NCBI RefSeq assembly: GCF_024055715.1
Contig: NZ_JAMXMV010000013.1
Location: forward strand, 1-64,000
Origin: Actinoallomurus soli
GTDB lineage: Bacteria; Actinomycetota; Actinomycetes; Streptosporangiales; Streptosporangiaceae
Length of the DNA: 64,000 bases
Direction: 5' to 3'
The notes under the pieces are model-generated. The model saw nothing but the letters and a program-made list of their open reading frames with translations, did no database searches and was not told the DNA's origin. This document shows, piece by piece, positions 55,948 through 64,000 of this stretch. How positions within the stretch are numbered: the first letter of the stretch is position 1; every line of letters begins with the position of its first letter. Both the position numbers and the translations under genes were made by a program.

Positions 55948-56478
55948 TCAGCCGGCGGTCAGGATGAACCGCTGCCGGCCGAACGCGATCTCGTCGCCCG
56001 GGCGTACGCGTGTGGGGCCGGCGATGCGGTAGCCGTTGACCCGGGTCCCGTTCATCGAGCCCAGATCCGACAGCAGCCAGGTGTTGCCGGTCCGGCGGAG
56101 CTCGGCGTGCATCCGGGAGACGGTCACGTCCGTGACGACGAACTCGCAGGTCGGCGCCCGCCCGATGATCAGGCGCGCCCGGTCGAGCCCGGGCAGGGTG
56201 AATCGGGGGAGTCGAGGCGCCCGCCAGGCCGCCTCGATGCGGGCGGTCATCGACGACAGAGAGGCGACGGCGCCGGTGAGGCCGCGTACGACCCGGCTGC
56301 CCGGCGGCAGGTCGTCGACGAGGAGGGACAGCTCCGCCCGGGTGCGGGCCCGCAGTGCGGAGTCGACGCGGCGCTCGAAGGTCTCGTGCGACAGCCGGCC
56401 TTCGGCGGCGCGGTCGCGGAGGACGCGAAGGACCCGGTCGCGGTCCTCGTCCGACGCGCGTACCGGAAGCCCCTCCAT
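55948..56478 (-). CDS. DUF1707 and FHA-domain protein
   Basis: This 176-aa protein starts at ATG 56478. The N-terminal ~60 residues are a DUF1707 domain (RASDEDRDRVLRVLRDRAAE, GRLSHETFERRVDSAL). The C-terminal ~90 residues form a forkhead-associated domain with LIIGRAPTCEFVVTDVTVSR and LSDLGSMNGTRVNG, including the conserved Gly-Arg, Ser and Asn residues for phosphothreonine binding. It probably docks a serine/threonine-kinase substrate. It is convergent with the sortase gene after a 27-bp gap. Confidence 0.9.
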   Translation of the reverse strand: MEGLPVRASDEDRDRVLRVLRDRAAEGRLSHETFERRVDSALRARTRAELSLLVDDLPPGSRVVRGLTGAVASLSSMTARIEAAWRAPRLPRFTLPGLDRARLIIGRAPTCEFVVTDVTVSRMHAELRRTGNTWLLSDLGSMNGTRVNGYRIAGPTRVRPGDEIAFGRQRFILTAG

Positions 56479-56554
56479 GGCTCGCAAGTATCGGGTCCGA
56501 AAAGTCCGTTGTCCAGCGGAGACGCGTCAGCGCACGTCAGGCCGCCCAGCTAGC

Positions 56555-56574
56555 TGATCTACAATGTAAAGGCG
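56555..56574. promoter_or_regulatory. 20-bp motif shared with 15-34
   Basis: TGATCTACAATGTAAAGGCG lies just after the P450 stop and upstream of the FHA gene start. It matches 15-34 at 19 of 20 bases and contains the dyad TACA-A-TGTA. It is a candidate operator for the FHA gene. Confidence 0.4.
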
Positions 56575-56582
56575 CTCGCCTG

Positions 56583-57743
56583 TCACGCATCTTCTTCGAT
56601 GACAGGCTCCCAGGCGACCTCCAGGGTGAGCGGTTTCCGAAAGACCAGACCCCGGGGCCCGACCGTTCCGGCGAGCCGCAGATCCGGCAGGCGGATGAGG
56701 GCCCGCAGCATGGTCATGGTCTCCAGCCGGGCCAGGTGCGCGCCGAAACAGAAGTGCGGGCCGTGCGCGAACGCCAGGTGGCGGTCGACGTTCGCCCGCC
56801 GCGGGTCGTAGCGGTCCGGCTCGGCGAAGACGGCCGGGTCGCGGTTGGCGGCGGTGATCGAGACGCGGACCAGGTCGCCCTTGGCGATCCGGGCGGTCCC
56901 GAGCGGAACGTCCTCGGTGGCGTAGCGGTCCACGACCGAGGCGGCGGGCTCCAGGCGGACCGACTCCTCCACGGCCGCCGGGAGCAGGCCCGGTTCGTCC
57001 CGTACGAGGGCGAGGCGGGCCGGGCGTTCCAGCAGGTGCAGGACGGCGTTGGTGATCATTCCCTCGGTGGTGTCGATGCCGCCGAACATCAGTACGGCCG
57101 CGTTCGCCACCACCTCGTCAGTGTCCAGGTGACGGGCGGCCGCCGTCAGCAGCGTGTCCTCCGCCGCGTGCTCGTCGAGGGCCGCCTCGACCTTGGCCCG
57201 CAAGCGGTCGTAGGCGTCCGTGGCGTTCGCCGGCCGTCCCGCCGTGATGGCCGACACCGCCTCGACGAACGCGTCGTACCACGATCGGATCGTGGCGGGA
57301 GTGACGTCCCGCAGGCCGAGCGCCTCGGTCACCACGGCGACGGCGAGGGGGCCGGCCAGATCGTCGCGGACCTCCGCGTGCCCGCGCGGCGCGACGGCGC
57401 CGACCAGGCGGTCGACCTCGTCGTGGACGAACGCGGTGAACCGGGCGCGGGTCTCGGCCGGGCGGAACCGGCGCGCGAACGCGTCGCGGTGCCGGGTGTG
57501 CGCGGCGCCGTCCAAGGAGAGCATGCTGGTCCCGACGACCTGCGCCGTGGAGAAACGCGGGTCGTCGACGGTGAACCGGGTGTCGCGCAGCACGCGCAGC
57601 GCCAGATCGTGGCGGGTGACGAGCCACCCGCCGAGGACGGGGATCCAGGACACCGGCTCGGCCACGCGCAGCCGGGCAAGGAGCGGGTGCGGATCGGCGT
57701 CCAGTTCCTCGATGGTGGCGCTCGCGCCGACAGGAAACTTCAC
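56583..57743 (-). CDS. cytochrome P450
   Basis: This 386-aa soluble bacterial P450 has the I-helix motif FGGIDTTEGM (about residue 230), ExxR in EESVRLEP and the heme-binding loop FAHGPHFCFGAHLARLE (about residue 335) with the cysteine ligand. The open I-helix reads GGIDTT in place of the usual AGxET. It starts at ATG 57743. No ferredoxin or ferredoxin reductase gene is adjacent, and no biosynthetic cluster surrounds it, so its substrate is unknown. Confidence 0.93.
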   Translation of the reverse strand: MKFPVGASATIEELDADPHPLLARLRVAEPVSWIPVLGGWLVTRHDLALRVLRDTRFTVDDPRFSTAQVVGTSMLSLDGAAHTRHRDAFARRFRPAETRARFTAFVHDEVDRLVGAVAPRGHAEVRDDLAGPLAVAVVTEALGLRDVTPATIRSWYDAFVEAVSAITAGRPANATDAYDRLRAKVEAALDEHAAEDTLLTAAARHLDTDEVVANAAVLMFGGIDTTEGMITNAVLHLLERPARLALVRDEPGLLPAAVEESVRLEPAASVVDRYATEDVPLGTARIAKGDLVRVSITAANRDPAVFAEPDRYDPRRANVDRHLAFAHGPHFCFGAHLARLETMTMLRALIRLPDLRLAGTVGPRGLVFRKPLTLEVAWEPVIEEDA

Positions 57744-57817
57744 CTATGCGACATTAGGGCTTTTTCTCCCCCGAGGGCACCACCCGCCGTCCAGAGCTCC
57801 CACTAGGCTCACGGCCC

Positions 57818-58642
57818 ATGTCGACCCACTCCCGCCGCAGCGTCCTCATCGCCGGAATCGGCGGGGCCGCCGCGCTCGCCGGCGCCGGCACGGCGTACGG
57901 CCTCGTCGAGGAGGGCGTGCTGCCCGGGCGCTACCGCCTGGCGCCTTACCTCGGACGGTGCGGGAGCATGCCACCGTTGCCCAAGGTCGCGCCCGGCGCG
58001 GTCGAGCAGACGGAGTTCCGCTCGCCGGCGGGCAGAGCGCGCGTCCTGATCGGCCATCCGGGGCCCGTGACGAAGGGCCTGCCCGTCGTGGTGATGCTGC
58101 ACGGCTCGGACGGCGACGCCCGCACCCCCTTCGACACGTACGGCGTCCAGTACCACCTCGCGGCCGCCGCGCGCCGGGGCGTCGCCCCGTTCGCCGTCGC
58201 CGCGATCGACGACTGGGCGGACGACGGATGGGGGCCGTCGCCGGTCATCACCCGGAACCTGCTGCCCTTCCTGCGCGACCGGGGCCTGTCGACGACCCGG
58301 ATCGGTCTTCTCGGCTGGTCGATCGGCGGGCGGGGCGCCCTCCTGCTCGCGTCCGCGCTGGGACCCGGCCGGGTCGCCGCGGTCGCCGCCGCCTCGCCCG
58401 CCCTGTCGGGAGGGGACGTGACGGCGCTGGCCGGGGGACTCGGCCGCGTGCCGGCGTCGCTGACCTGCGGGCGCGACGACGCGTTCGCGATTCCGACGAA
58501 GGACCTGCTGGCCCGGCTCCGCGCCGCCCGCCGGGCCGAGGTCACCGGCGGGATCCATCCCGGGTGCCATGACGCGGCGTTCCGGCGCCGGATGCTGCCG
58601 GACCAGATCGCGTTCCTCGGCCGTCACTTGGCGCGGGCCTGA
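57818..58642 (+). CDS. Tat-exported alpha/beta hydrolase (esterase D-like)
   Basis: This 274-aa secreted hydrolase starts at ATG 57818; TAGGCT at 57804-57809 lies 8 nt upstream, suggesting a leaderless message. The twin-arginine signal is SRRSVLIAGIGGAAALAGAG. The hydrolase domain has VVVMLHGSDGDAR, the nucleophile elbow LLGWSIGGRGALLLASAL (about residue 168), the acid in CGRDDAF and the histidine in IHPGCHDAAF. The pattern resembles mycolyltransferase/esterase-type enzymes. The likely substrate is an extracellular ester. Confidence 0.82.
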   Translation: MSTHSRRSVLIAGIGGAAALAGAGTAYGLVEEGVLPGRYRLAPYLGRCGSMPPLPKVAPGAVEQTEFRSPAGRARVLIGHPGPVTKGLPVVVMLHGSDGDARTPFDTYGVQYHLAAAARRGVAPFAVAAIDDWADDGWGPSPVITRNLLPFLRDRGLSTTRIGLLGWSIGGRGALLLASALGPGRVAAVAAASPALSGGDVTALAGGLGRVPASLTCGRDDAFAIPTKDLLARLRAARRAEVTGGIHPGCHDAAFRRRMLPDQIAFLGRHLARA

Positions 58643-58665
58643 GAATCGTCCTCCCGGCCTGGAAT

Positions 58666-58880
58666 TCACCCACAGGACAGACGGTCGAGGTGGTCCGACA
58701 GCCGGGCGGCGCCGGTGAACAGTACGGCGTCGATCCCGATGATCCTGGCCGCCTCGACGTTCTCCCGCCGATCGTCGATGAACGTGATCTCCTTGGGCTC
58801 CGCACCGAGCCGCCGGCAGACCTCCCGGAAGATCGCCGGGTCGGGTTTGGTCAGTCTCAGGTCCGTGCTGAGGAAACGAG
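58666..58880 (-). pseudogene. 3' fragment of a HAD-family hydrolase gene
   Basis: Read on the minus strand, this gives the C-terminal part of a haloacid-dehalogenase-like hydrolase: LRLTKPDPAIFREVCRRLG, then EPKEITFIDDRRENVEAARI and GIDAVLFTGAARLSDHLDRL before the stop at 58666. The N-terminal half with the catalytic DxD is missing. The break is near 58880, exactly where a truncated DeoR gene begins on the other strand. Confidence 0.75.
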
Positions 58881-59192
58881 TCGTTCACGGGTCATCTCAC
58901 CGAGACCGCACTGCGCGCGCTGCGGGCCGACACCGCGATCCTCGGCGTCTGCGGCCTGTCGGCGGACGACGGGCTCACCGCCCCGCGACTCGACGAGGTT
59001 CCCGTCAAACAGGCGATGATCGCTGTTGCGCGGCGAAGAATCGCGGTCTGTGACGCGTCGAAGTTCACCCGGACCGGTCTGGGCCGGGTCTGTTCCGTCA
59101 CGGACCTCGACGTCATCGTGACCGATGCCGCTGCCCCCGCCGAGGCCGTCGCGGCGATCAGCGCGCGCGGCTGCGTGGTGCGCACGGTGTGA
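58872..59192 (+). pseudogene. 3' fragment of a DeoR-family regulator gene
   Basis: The plus-strand reading gives the C-terminal sensor domain of a DeoR/GlpR regulator: SFTGHLTETALRALRADTAI, LGVCGLSADDGLTAPRLDEV, PVKQAMIAVARRRIAVCDAS and KFTRTGLGRV, ending at TGA 59190-59192. The N-terminal HTH is absent and a TGA stands just before the fragment. It was probably divergent from the HAD gene, and one deletion removed both 5' ends. Confidence 0.78.
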
Positions 59193-59276
59193 CGCCATCC
59201 GCGTCGCGGAAGAACAGGTCGCCCTCGCGCCATCGCCGTGGCCACCACGCGTCGATGTGCCCGCAGCCGGGACGGC

Positions 59277-59432
59277 TCAGCCGGTGCGGGCCATGACGAG
59301 CTCACCGGGGTACCGGCGGACCTCCCGGTGGTCGGGGCGCACCACCACGGCGGCCCAGCGCGAGCGCACGACCAGGATCTGCCGCGCCGGCATCCAGAGG
59401 CGCTCGCCGGTGTCGCGGAACCGCTCGCTCAC
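59277..59432 (-). CDS. 51-aa hypothetical protein, possibly frameshifted
   Basis: A GTG at 59432 with GAGG just upstream opens a 51-aa frame (SERFRDTGERLWMPARQILV, ending ELVMARTG). Directly after its stop another frame reads GCGHIDAWWPRRWREGDLFF, which looks coding. The two may be halves of one gene broken by a frameshift. I do not recognise the family. It lies next to the decayed HAD/DeoR region. Confidence 0.35.
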   Translation of the reverse strand: MSERFRDTGERLWMPARQILVVRSRWAAVVVRPDHREVRRYPGELVMARTG

Positions 59433-59471
59433 ACCTCATGATCCCGGTCGTGCGCCCGCCGGCACACGGTG

Positions 59472-60935
59472 TCACTCGGTGAGCAGGGCCTCGGAGGCGT
59501 TGCGGCTGGCGGCGGCCAGGTCGGCGGCCCTGCCGGGCACCTCGGCGGCGTGCTCGCGCCACCAGGCCCGGCCCTCCTCGGGCAGGGTGTGGATCGGGTC
59601 GTAGTACTCGTACCGGCGGTTCAGCGCGTCCGGGTCGTCGCTCTCCAGCGCGGTCCGGTAGTTCTTCGTCCAGTAGGAGATGCCGCGCTCGGTGTCGTAC
59701 TCGGCGACCTGGTGCACCCACCGCTTGCCGACGTACGGGACGTCGCACACGATCCGCGGCGTGGCGAAGCCGGGCAGATAGCCCATGATCCCGTGCTGGA
59801 GCCGTTGCGCCTCGCCCAGCGACAGCCGCCAGTGCTCGCTGAACGGGATCATGTCGCACAGGTAGAAGTAGTACGGCAGCACGCCGTTGTCCTGCAGCGC
59901 GAAGCACAGGTCGAGGAGCTGCTCGACGGTGGTGTTGACGCCGCGCAGCAGCACGCCCTGGTTGCGGACGTCGCGGACGCCGGCGTCCAGCATGGCCCGG
60001 GCGGCCTTGGCGACGAGCGGGGTCATCGACTGGGCGGCGTTGACGTGGGTGTGGACGGCCAGTTGCGCGCCGCGCGCCCGCGCCTTGGTCGCCAGGCGCT
60101 CGACGCCCGCGCGTACGTCGTCCTGCAGCCAGTGCTGCGGCAGGCCCATCAGCGCCTTGGTGGCCAGCCGGATGTCGCGGATGTTGTCGATGTCCAGCAG
60201 CTGGTCGACGAACGCCTCCAGCCGCGGCCACGGCATGTTCGCCACGTCACCGCCGGAGACGACGACGTCGCGCACCTGCGGGGTGTGGCGCAGGTAGTCC
60301 AGCATCGCCTGGACCCGGTCCGGCTGCTTCAGCGTGAACTTGTGCTTGTCGATCTGCGGGGTGGAGTTGCCGACCAGGTCCATGCGGGTGCAGTGGCCGC
60401 AGTACTGCGGGCAGGTGGGCAGCAGCTCGGCGAGCACCTTGGTGGGGTAGCGGTGCGTCAGGCCCTCCGCCGCCCACATCTCCGCCTCGTGCAGCGAGTC
60501 GCGGCTGGCGACCGGGTGGGAGGGCCAGTCGGTGCGCCGGTCGCTGAAGACCGGCAGCATGTAGCGGCGCACCGGGTCGGCGTGGAACGCCGCCGTCGAG
60601 CTCACGTCCATCGTGTTCAGCATCTGCGGCGGGACCAGCATCGACATGGTCGCCCGCTCGCGCTGGTCGCGTTCGAGGTCGGCGTAGAAGTCCTCGCTCA
60701 GCAGGTCGCCCATCACCTGGCGGAGCTGGCGGACGTTCTTCACGCAGTGGGCGCGCTGCCACTGCGCCGACTCCCACTCCGCGGCCGTGACGTCACGCCA
60801 GCCGGGGAACCGCCGCCAGTCGGGCTCGGCGAGCTCGCGGTGGCGATAGGCGTACGGCTGCGGGTGCGCTCCGGGCGCCGGTACGGACTCCTCGGCGACA
60901 GCGGTCACGGTGTCCTCCAGGATGAACTCTTGCAT
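59472..60935 (-). CDS. kamA: lysine 2,3-aminomutase
   Basis: This 487-aa radical-SAM enzyme of the KamA family interconverts L-lysine and L-beta-lysine with PLP. The cluster motif is CPQYCGHCTR (CxxxCxxC, about residue 165). Also visible are VVVSGGDVANMPWPRLEAFV and YYFYLCDMIPFSEHWRLSL with the expected C-terminal region. It is divergent from kdd, kamD and kamE, which supports a true lysine pathway rather than EF-P modification (EpmB). The start ATG at 60935 lacks a Shine-Dalgarno; TATCGT lies 7 nt upstream on the minus strand, so it is probably leaderless. Confidence 0.9.
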   Translation of the reverse strand: MQEFILEDTVTAVAEESVPAPGAHPQPYAYRHRELAEPDWRRFPGWRDVTAAEWESAQWQRAHCVKNVRQLRQVMGDLLSEDFYADLERDQRERATMSMLVPPQMLNTMDVSSTAAFHADPVRRYMLPVFSDRRTDWPSHPVASRDSLHEAEMWAAEGLTHRYPTKVLAELLPTCPQYCGHCTRMDLVGNSTPQIDKHKFTLKQPDRVQAMLDYLRHTPQVRDVVVSGGDVANMPWPRLEAFVDQLLDIDNIRDIRLATKALMGLPQHWLQDDVRAGVERLATKARARGAQLAVHTHVNAAQSMTPLVAKAARAMLDAGVRDVRNQGVLLRGVNTTVEQLLDLCFALQDNGVLPYYFYLCDMIPFSEHWRLSLGEAQRLQHGIMGYLPGFATPRIVCDVPYVGKRWVHQVAEYDTERGISYWTKNYRTALESDDPDALNRRYEYYDPIHTLPEEGRAWWREHAAEVPGRAADLAAASRNASEALLTE

Positions 60936-61008
60936 TAGCCTGACGATACGAGAAATATTCTGCTAGAGCCAAGGCTAACCGTAAGATTTTGCGCCAGCGA
61001 GGTGAGGG
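60936..61008. promoter_or_regulatory. divergent promoter of kamA and kdd
   Basis: This 73-bp AT-rich gap carries TATCGT (minus strand, for kamA) and TAAGAT at 60982-60987 (plus strand, for kdd). The inverted repeat TTAGCCT (60935-60941) / AGGCTAA (60972-60978) brackets the region and may be an operator. Confidence 0.5.
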
Positions 61009-62034
61009 ATGAGAAGTTCTCCGGTCGGTCTGCACCGGGTCGCCGAGCCGCCGGGCGTGCTGCCGCAGGCGGCCCAGCGCCTCGACACCGACCCGCGCGT
61101 CCGCGACGACGAGGTACGGATCCGGGTCGAGCGGCTCAACCTGGACGCCGCCTCGTACCGGCAGCTGCACACCCGGCACGGCGGTGATCCGGACCGGATC
61201 CGCGCCGAGGTCGCCGAGATCATCGAGACGCGCGGGAAGATGCACAATCCGGTGACCGGCTCGGGCGGCATGCTCATCGGCGTCGTCGAGGAGGTCGGCC
61301 CCCGGTCCCCGCTGGGCCTGCGGCCCGGGATGCGCGTGGCCACCCTGGTCTCCCTCACCCTGACCCCGCTGCGGATCACCGACGGCCTCGCCCGCTGGGA
61401 CGGGCTCGGCGAGCAGGTGCCCACCGACGGGCACGCGATCCTGTTCGCCCGCTCGATCGCGGCCGAGCTGCCCGCCGACCTGCCGCCGGAGCTGTCGCTG
61501 GCCGTGCTCGACGTGTGCGGCGCGCCCGCCCTCACGTCCCGTGTGGTCGCCTCGTACGCCTCCCCGGTGGTGGCGGTGCTCGGCGGCGCGGGCAAGAGCG
61601 GGTCGCTGTCGCTGGCGGCCGCCCGGCGCGCCGGCGCCAAGCGGACCGTCGGCGTGGTGCCGAACGAGACCGAGGCCGCGCGGCTGCGCGCCTCCGGCCT
61701 CGCCGACGAGGTCGTCCTCGCCGACGCCCGCGACCCGATCGCGCTCGCCGAGGCCGTCGGCGGGACCGGCGCCGACGTCACGGTGGTGTGCGTGGACGTG
61801 CCGGGCTGTGAGCACGGCGCGATCCTGGCCACCGCCACGGGCGGCACCGTGATCTTCTTCTCGATGGCCACGTCGTTCTCGGCGGCGGCCCTCGGCGCCG
61901 AGGGACTGGCCGCCGACGTGACCATGCTGATCGGAAACGGGTACGTCCCCGGTCACGCGGAGCTGGCCCTGGACCTCCTTCGCACCGAGCCGAGCCTGCG
62001 CGCGATCTTTCAGGAGCGGGTGGAGACGGAATGA
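61009..62034 (+). CDS. kdd: L-erythro-3,5-diaminohexanoate dehydrogenase
   Basis: This 341-aa NAD-linked enzyme oxidatively deaminates 3,5-diaminohexanoate, the third step of lysine fermentation. It has the family start QAAQRLDTDPRVRDDEVRIR and LNLDAASYRQL, the GTGSGG-like loop NPVTGSGGMLIGVVEEVGP and the Rossmann region VAVLGGAGKSGSLSLAAARR (about residue 185). GAGGTGAGGG precedes the ATG closely. The next gene overlaps its stop. Assignment rests on this plus the aminomutase neighbours. Confidence 0.88.
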   Translation: MRSSPVGLHRVAEPPGVLPQAAQRLDTDPRVRDDEVRIRVERLNLDAASYRQLHTRHGGDPDRIRAEVAEIIETRGKMHNPVTGSGGMLIGVVEEVGPRSPLGLRPGMRVATLVSLTLTPLRITDGLARWDGLGEQVPTDGHAILFARSIAAELPADLPPELSLAVLDVCGAPALTSRVVASYASPVVAVLGGAGKSGSLSLAAARRAGAKRTVGVVPNETEAARLRASGLADEVVLADARDPIALAEAVGGTGADVTVVCVDVPGCEHGAILATATGGTVIFFSMATSFSAAALGAEGLAADVTMLIGNGYVPGHAELALDLLRTEPSLRAIFQERVETE

Positions 62035-63629
62035 CGAAACTGGATCTGGACCCGCAGGTGGTCCGCAAGGCACGGCTGCTCGCCGAGCGCGCCGCCCAGC
62101 CGGTGATCGAGATGGCCCGCACCCACACGACCGTGTCGGTCGAGCGGGCGCAGCTGCGGCTGGCCGGCCTCACCGGCGCGGACTCCGACGGCCTGCCGTG
62201 GGTGAACCACCTCGTCGACGCCGTACGGGACCAGGTGGGCCTGGAGCACGGGGTCGCCCTGCCGGTCTTCGACGCGCTCCTGCGCGAGCCGTACGACGAC
62301 CTGGGCGACCTGGCGCGTGCGGCCTCGCTGGGCGCGGTGACGTTCCGCCTGCCGTCCGGGGGCGACGCCGACGAGGCCGCCGAGCTGGCGCGCCGCGCGG
62401 CCCGCCAGGGCATCGGCCGCATCGACGCGCGCCGCGCCGAACGCGACGCGATGCTGCGCCTGACCGGCGACCCCCGCCAGCCGTGGATCTACCTCATCGT
62501 CGCGACCGGCGACATCTACGAGGACATCCCGCAGGCGCAGGCCGCCGCCCGCGAGGGCGCGGACGTCGTCGCGGTGATCCGCTCGACCGGGCAGTCGCTC
62601 CTGGACTACGTGCCCGAGGGCGCCACCCGCGAGGGCTACGCCGGGACGTACGCCACCCAGGAGAACTTCCGGCTCATGCGGGCCGCGCTCGACGACGTCT
62701 CGCGCGAACTCGGCCGGTACGTGCGGCTCACCAACTACGCGTCGGGGCTGTGCATGCCGGAGATCGCCGCGCTCGCCGGCCTGGAACGCCTCGACATGAT
62801 GCTGAACGACTGCATGTACGGCATCATCTTCCGCGACATCAACCCGCGGCGGACCTTCATCGACCAGCGGTTCTCCCGGCAGATCCACGCCCGCGCCGGC
62901 ATCGTCATCAACACCGGCGAGGACAACTACCTCACCACCGCCGACGCCGTCGACGCCGCCCACACCGTCATCGTCAGCCAGCTGCTGAACGAGCGGTTCG
63001 GCAAGGAGGCGGGCCTGGCCGACCGGCAGCTCGGCCTCGGCCACGCGTTCGAGATCAACCCGGCGATCCCCGAGTCGTTCCGGCTCGAGCTCGCCCACGC
63101 CCAGCTCGTGCGCGAGCTGTTCCCGGACGCGCCGCTGAAGTACATGCCGCCGACCAAGCACATGACCGGCAACATCTTCGCCGGCTATCTCCTGGACGCC
63201 TTCTTCAACCTCGCCGGCGTGATGACCGGTCAGTCGATCATCCTGATCGGCATGATGACCGAGGGAATCCACACCCCGTGGCTGTCCGACCGCGACCTCG
63301 CCCTGGAGAACGTCCGGTACGTCCGCGACGCCTGCGGCTCCCTCGCCGAGGACTTCGTCCCGCGCCCGGACGGGTTCATCGTCCGCCGCGCCCGGCAGGT
63401 GCTGTCCGAATCCGTCGACCTGCTCGAACGGATCTGCGACGACACGCTCCTCACGGCCATCGCCGAGGGGACGTTCGGGGTGACCCGGCGGCCCGCCGAC
63501 GGCGGCAAGGGCCTCGACGGCGTCGTCGAGCGCGCCGACGGCTACTTCAATCCCGTCACCGAGATCCTGGAGTCGGAGGATCCGCACGACACCGCCGTGC
63601 CCACGACGCCCGCAGGGAGGGCCGAATGA
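62031..63629 (+). CDS. kamD: lysine 5,6-aminomutase alpha subunit
   Basis: This 532-aa large subunit of D-lysine/L-beta-lysine 5,6-aminomutase partners with KamE in a cobalamin- and PLP-dependent radical enzyme. Family regions include TTVSVERAQLRLAGLTGADS, EGYAGTYATQENFRLMRAAL, NYASGLCMPEIAALAGLERL, MYGIIFRDINPRRTFIDQRF and PPTKHMTGNIFAGYLLDAFF. ATGA overlap with kdd and with kamE indicates a coupled operon. Confidence 0.92.
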   Translation: MTKLDLDPQVVRKARLLAERAAQPVIEMARTHTTVSVERAQLRLAGLTGADSDGLPWVNHLVDAVRDQVGLEHGVALPVFDALLREPYDDLGDLARAASLGAVTFRLPSGGDADEAAELARRAARQGIGRIDARRAERDAMLRLTGDPRQPWIYLIVATGDIYEDIPQAQAAAREGADVVAVIRSTGQSLLDYVPEGATREGYAGTYATQENFRLMRAALDDVSRELGRYVRLTNYASGLCMPEIAALAGLERLDMMLNDCMYGIIFRDINPRRTFIDQRFSRQIHARAGIVINTGEDNYLTTADAVDAAHTVIVSQLLNERFGKEAGLADRQLGLGHAFEINPAIPESFRLELAHAQLVRELFPDAPLKYMPPTKHMTGNIFAGYLLDAFFNLAGVMTGQSIILIGMMTEGIHTPWLSDRDLALENVRYVRDACGSLAEDFVPRPDGFIVRRARQVLSESVDLLERICDDTLLTAIAEGTFGVTRRPADGGKGLDGVVERADGYFNPVTEILESEDPHDTAVPTTPAGRAE

Positions 63630-64000
63630 GACCGCAGGACTCCGCCACCACCGACCGGACCGCACCGCAGGACCTGCCCTCGATCATCCGGCCGTACGGC
63701 GACACGACCGGCGACGCGATGGTGCAGCTGTCCTTCAGCCTGCCCGTGCCCGCCGGGAAGCGCGCCGAACTGGCCGCGCTGCAGCTCGCCGGGAAGATGG
63801 GCCTGGACCCGGCCAGCGTCGTGCACTCCAAGCCGATGGGGCCCAACTTCACGTTCTTCATCGTGTACGGCAAGGTCAACCACCTGATCGACTACGCCGG
63901 CATCGAGGTCCCGGAGGGCCGGGAGTACCCGCTGCTGTCGGCCAAGGAGATCGACCTGGCGATCCGGACCGTCCTGAACCGCCGCATGGTCGTCGTCGGG
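63626..64000 (+). CDS. kamE: lysine 5,6-aminomutase beta subunit (cut by window end)
   Basis: The first 125 codons of the beta subunit are present: IIRPYGDTTGDAMVQLSFSL, KRAELAALQLAGKMGLDPAS, FTFFIVYGKVNHLIDYAGIE and then SAKEIDLAIRTVLNRRMVVV. This matches the N-terminal part of KamE. The cobalamin motif DxHxxG and the PLP lysine lie beyond the window. The ATG overlaps the kamD stop. Confidence 0.9.
   Translation, partial: MRPQDSATTDRTAPQDLPSIIRPYGDTTGDAMVQLSFSLPVPAGKRAELAALQLAGKMGLDPASVVHSKPMGPNFTFFIVYGKVNHLIDYAGIEVPEGREYPLLSAKEIDLAIRTVLNRRMVVVG

Noticed and set aside
59472-60935. EF-P lysyl-lysine 2,3-aminomutase (EpmB)
   Set aside because: The protein is longer than EpmB and is divergent from kdd-kamD-kamE, which fits free-lysine metabolism.

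Overview
The window is high-GC DNA with GTG starts, ATGA/GTGA start-stop overlaps, many apparently leaderless genes, a Pup-proteasome locus (pafA, pafB, pafC) and a tatA-tatC-helicase block. Together these indicate an aerobic, Gram-positive actinobacterium, probably of the Streptosporangiales/Thermomonosporaceae type. The genus cannot be fixed from the sequence alone.

Layout. (1) 0.2-4.7 kb: pafA, two tandem FKBP-type prolyl isomerases (one membrane-anchored, one lipoprotein) and a SufR-like regulator. (2) 4.8-22.3 kb: a catabolic island between the FKBP genes and pafB. It holds an aldehyde dehydrogenase, a MarR repressor, a three-subunit molybdenum hydroxylase, and a long operon: cupin, Rieske reductase, a 73-aa HTH-like protein, Rieske oxygenase, extradiol dioxygenase, aspartate-dehydrogenase-like protein, meta-cleavage-type hydrolase, two SDRs, a ThDP enzyme and a dienelactone-hydrolase-like protein. 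An MFS transporter closes it. Four promoter regions share a GCGCTAAGATAT-type element, which suggests one MarR regulon. A ~300-bp remnant resembling an IS200/IS605-type element lies inside the operon. (3) 22.3-30.2 kb: a His-rich secreted protein, a DUF3866 protein, pafB, pafC, a small membrane protein, tatA, tatC and a Ski2/HelY-type helicase. (4) 30.3-38.0 kb: a solute-binding protein coupled to a membrane VWA protein, a Crp-family regulator, a membrane protein, a 5'-3' exonuclease and an ANTAR-PAS-PP2C phosphatase. (5) 38.4-46.5 kb: M24 peptidase, LarA-like racemase, acyl-CoA dehydrogenase, Lrp regulator, a coupled small protein plus membrane protein, hemolysin III family protein, a decayed serine protease and lpdA. 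(6) 46.6-52.3 kb: a Tat-exported PHP-domain protein and metH, the latter behind a clear SAH-riboswitch pseudoknot. (7) 52.3-59.5 kb: two paralogous Gly/Asn-rich secreted proteins, a GT2 synthase with a coupled 56-aa membrane protein, a sortase, a DUF1707-FHA protein, a P450, a Tat-exported esterase, and two truncated genes (HAD, DeoR) joined at one deletion point. (8) 59.5-64.0 kb: lysine aminomutase genes (kamA divergent from kdd-kamD-kamE), with kamE cut by the window end.

How the parts work together. The island looks like a complete inducible pathway for an aromatic or N-heteroaromatic substrate: uptake, molybdenum hydroxylation, Rieske oxygenation, extradiol cleavage, hydrolysis, and dehydrogenase or decarboxylase steps. 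The substrate is not identified. The kam/kdd genes encode the opening steps of the lysine 3,5-diaminohexanoate pathway, best known from anaerobes. All functional assignments come from motif recognition in the translated sequence. No database search was possible.
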